A stretch of DNA of 52,909 nucleotides, from positions 1-52,909 of the forward strand of contig JAJFLQ010000179.1 of assembly GCA_021772615.1 (NCBI GenBank), written 5' to 3'. Every line of letters starts with the position of its first letter. Position 1 is the stretch's first letter. The position numbers were made by a program, and so were the translations under genes. The stretch comes from Verrucomicrobiota bacterium (GTDB taxonomy: Bacteria > Verrucomicrobiota > Lentisphaeria > JABSQK01 > JAJFLO01). Positions 51,514 to 52,909 of the stretch are shown in pieces. The notes beneath the pieces were generated by a model that saw nothing but the letters and a program-made list of their open reading frames with translations, made no database searches and was not told the origin of the DNA.

Positions 51514-51745
51514 CGCTGCCGCTTCCACCAGCGTTTGGCGTACAGACACCGGCACGTGCCACGTTCTACAATCGACCGGAACCAACCCGGACTCGCAGAA
51601 TTGTATCGAAAAGCATTGGTTCTCGCACGCTCCGACGGCTACGTCGCCTGGCGAGCAGACGAATTGTGGGCAGACCCGGTGAGGTTCAGGCTCATGGATA
51701 CTGTGTGCGGCGCGTGATTGCGTTCGTTGTTCGCGAATACCCGTG

Positions 51746-52909
51746 TCACTTTCGGATCCAGCGTCGAGCTTTCATGTCATATCGAGGCAGGCTTCCAGCC
51801 TCGGCAACGGTCACGGGGATACGCAGCGCGAAGTCGCTCTTGAATTGGTCAATAAGATCCTGTACTACCACTTCAGGAAATGCGCATGATGGATCGAGTT
51901 CAATGCGTACTTCCATTTCCGTCATGTTCCGCTTGTTGGTCAGCATGACCTGATATTCCGAAATCGACGCCACCTTGCGAATAATTTTCTCGATAGCGGT
52001 CGGGTAGATGTTTACGCCGCGAATGAGCACCATATCATCGATTCGCCCGAGTATGCCGCCGTCGAGGCAGTAGGGAGAGAGGGCGGCCGGCACGACAGCG
52101 GATGTGGCCCCCCGCACCAGGTCACCGGTCCGATACCGCAGCAGCGGCGAGCCCGTCCGCTCCAGTGTAGTAAGCACCAATTCACCTTCGTCGCCCGGCG
52201 CTACGGGTTGGTGTGTCTTCGGATCGATGATTTCCGCGATGAATGTCGATTCGATAATATGCAAGACGGACGGCGTGTCGGTCGTGGTGTAACTCACAGG
52301 CCCGACTTCGGTCATCCCATGATGGTCGACGACGCGGGCGCCGTTCCATAGCGATTCGATCTGATGAACGGTTTCTTCTATGTTCCCACCCGGCTCACCG
52401 GCGACGATGATGGTTTGCACCGACGATATATCCACATCGTCCTTCCGTGCAGCTTCGGAGCCGAGTCGGATTGCATAGGTCGGTGTACAGCAAATCACGG
52501 TTATTCTGTGGGTAGCGATTGCCCGCAGCCGGCCGGCGCTACTGAGGCCACCGCCGGGAAAACAGAGGCAGCCCATTCCCGACGCAGCCTCAAATGCAGT
52601 CCAGAAACCAAGAAACGGACCAAACGAGAACGCAAAAAATATATTGTCGCAAGCAGTCACACCGGCGGCGGTATAAATTGTCTCCCAGCTATGCAACATC
52701 GCTTTCCAACTGGCAGCGGTATCCAGCCAGCAAATCGGTTGTCCCGATGTACCGCTGGTCTGATGACACCGCGAATACGCTGAAGGCGGAAACGTGAGGT
52801 TTGTTCCGTATGGTGGGTGAACAGCCTGATCGTCGATAATTTCCTGCTTGGTGGTAAATGGAAACTGGCAGGTGAAGGCACTCAGGTCGCTGATCGGAAA
52901 CGTAAGGCC
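51746..52909 (-). CDS. Phenylacetate-CoA ligase-like AMP-forming enzyme (N terminus outside window)
   Basis: This is the C-terminal 387 codons of a PaaK-family ligase, open to the right edge. No Met occurs before 52699, but family sequence continues upstream of it: FPFTTKQEIIDDQAVHPPYG, then the P-loop TSGTSGQP. Further motifs are GMTEVGPVSYTT, LLRYRTGDLV, GRIDDMVLIRGVNIYPTAIE and the C-terminal domain with GSLPRYDMKARRW. About 50 residues are missing. The enzyme would activate an aromatic acid to its CoA thioester via an adenylate. It is distinct from the CapK-like protein at 12652, being closer to true PaaK. No other aromatic degradation gene is in view. Confidence 0.92.
   Translation of the reverse strand, partial: GLTFPISDLSAFTCQFPFTTKQEIIDDQAVHPPYGTNLTFPPSAYSRCHQTSGTSGQPICWLDTAASWKAMLHSWETIYTAAGVTACDNIFFAFSFGPFLGFWTAFEAASGMGCLCFPGGGLSSAGRLRAIATHRITVICCTPTYAIRLGSEAARKDDVDISSVQTIIVAGEPGGNIEETVHQIESLWNGARVVDHHGMTEVGPVSYTTTDTPSVLHIIESTFIAEIIDPKTHQPVAPGDEGELVLTTLERTGSPLLRYRTGDLVRGATSAVVPAALSPYCLDGGILGRIDDMVLIRGVNIYPTAIEKIIRKVASISEYQVMLTNKRNMTEMEVRIELDPSCAFPEVVVQDLIDQFKSDFALRIPVTVAEAGSLPRYDMKARRWIRK

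Larger units (their letters stand above)
51128..51745. other. Repeat-rich intergenic region
   Basis: These 618 bases contain three repeat features, listed separately: a partial MITE end, an octamer tandem repeat and a pair of facing REP-like hairpins. Reading frames here (for example 51459-51953) have no protein character. Confidence 0.55.

Noticed and set aside
1..52909. tRNA, rRNA or transposase genes
   Set aside because: I looked for cloverleaf-like stretches, rRNA-like blocks and transposase motifs and found none I could support by eye; a tRNAscan or profile search could still find something.

Overview
The window reads as a piece of the chromosome of a Gram-negative, moderately GC-rich bacterium. 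It encodes a retrograde lipid transport (Mla/PqiC-type) system, an outer-membrane beta-barrel protein, lipoproteins and secreted proteins. The elongation factor G has the sequence style of the mitochondrial EFG1 / spdEFG1 group, which is found in spirochaetes, planctomycetes and some deltaproteobacteria and relatives. Combined with many Ser/Thr kinases, Roadblock/LC7 proteins, hybrid histidine kinases and an ammonium-transporter/histidine-kinase fusion, this suggests a PVC-like or similarly signalling-rich lineage. That placement is an inference. I see no rRNA, tRNA, CRISPR array or transposase gene.

Layout. 0-5 kb: the end of a frame-disrupted FAD oxidoreductase, then a tight four-gene mlaE-mlaF-mlaD-lipoprotein operon. 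5-7.3 kb: EF-G on the minus strand. 7.7-12.2 kb: a CHASE2 histidine kinase followed by a LysM-FecR secreted protein. 12.6-20 kb: a metabolic patch with a CapK/PaaK-like adenylate-forming enzyme, a ketosynthase, a GNAT, a two-subunit B12-dependent acyl-CoA mutase, a methyltransferase and an isochorismatase-family hydrolase. 20.4-21.2 kb: a secreted DUF1573/ASH-like protein.

21.5-42.4 kb is the remarkable part. A five-gene minus-strand operon encodes a Ser/Thr kinase, two small Roadblock/LC7 proteins, an AmtB-type ammonium transporter and a third Roadblock protein with a C-terminal helical domain. Divergent to it is a Ser/Thr kinase fused to a receiver domain that lacks the phosphoacceptor Asp. 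After a DEAD-box helicase and an NDH-2 come a hybrid histidine kinase coupled to a predicted pseudokinase, a PAP2-family protein and a stand-alone HPt. Opposite these lies a translationally coupled operon of a CxxCH heme sensor, an Amt-histidine kinase fusion and a REC-PAS-PAS-HK-REC hybrid. Two ammonium transporter domains, four histidine/hybrid kinases in the window, three Ser/Thr-kinase-fold proteins and three Roadblock proteins, with no PII gene in sight, suggest an ammonium-linked signalling island.

42.8-52.9 kb: a secreted protein with two jelly-roll domains and a TIM-barrel glycosidase-like domain, an outer-membrane TPR/beta-barrel protein, a sodium:solute symporter with a large insertion, a repeat-rich spacer and a phenylacetate-CoA-ligase-like gene cut by the right edge. 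Intergenic spaces carry MITE-like and REP-like elements, some touching stop codons.
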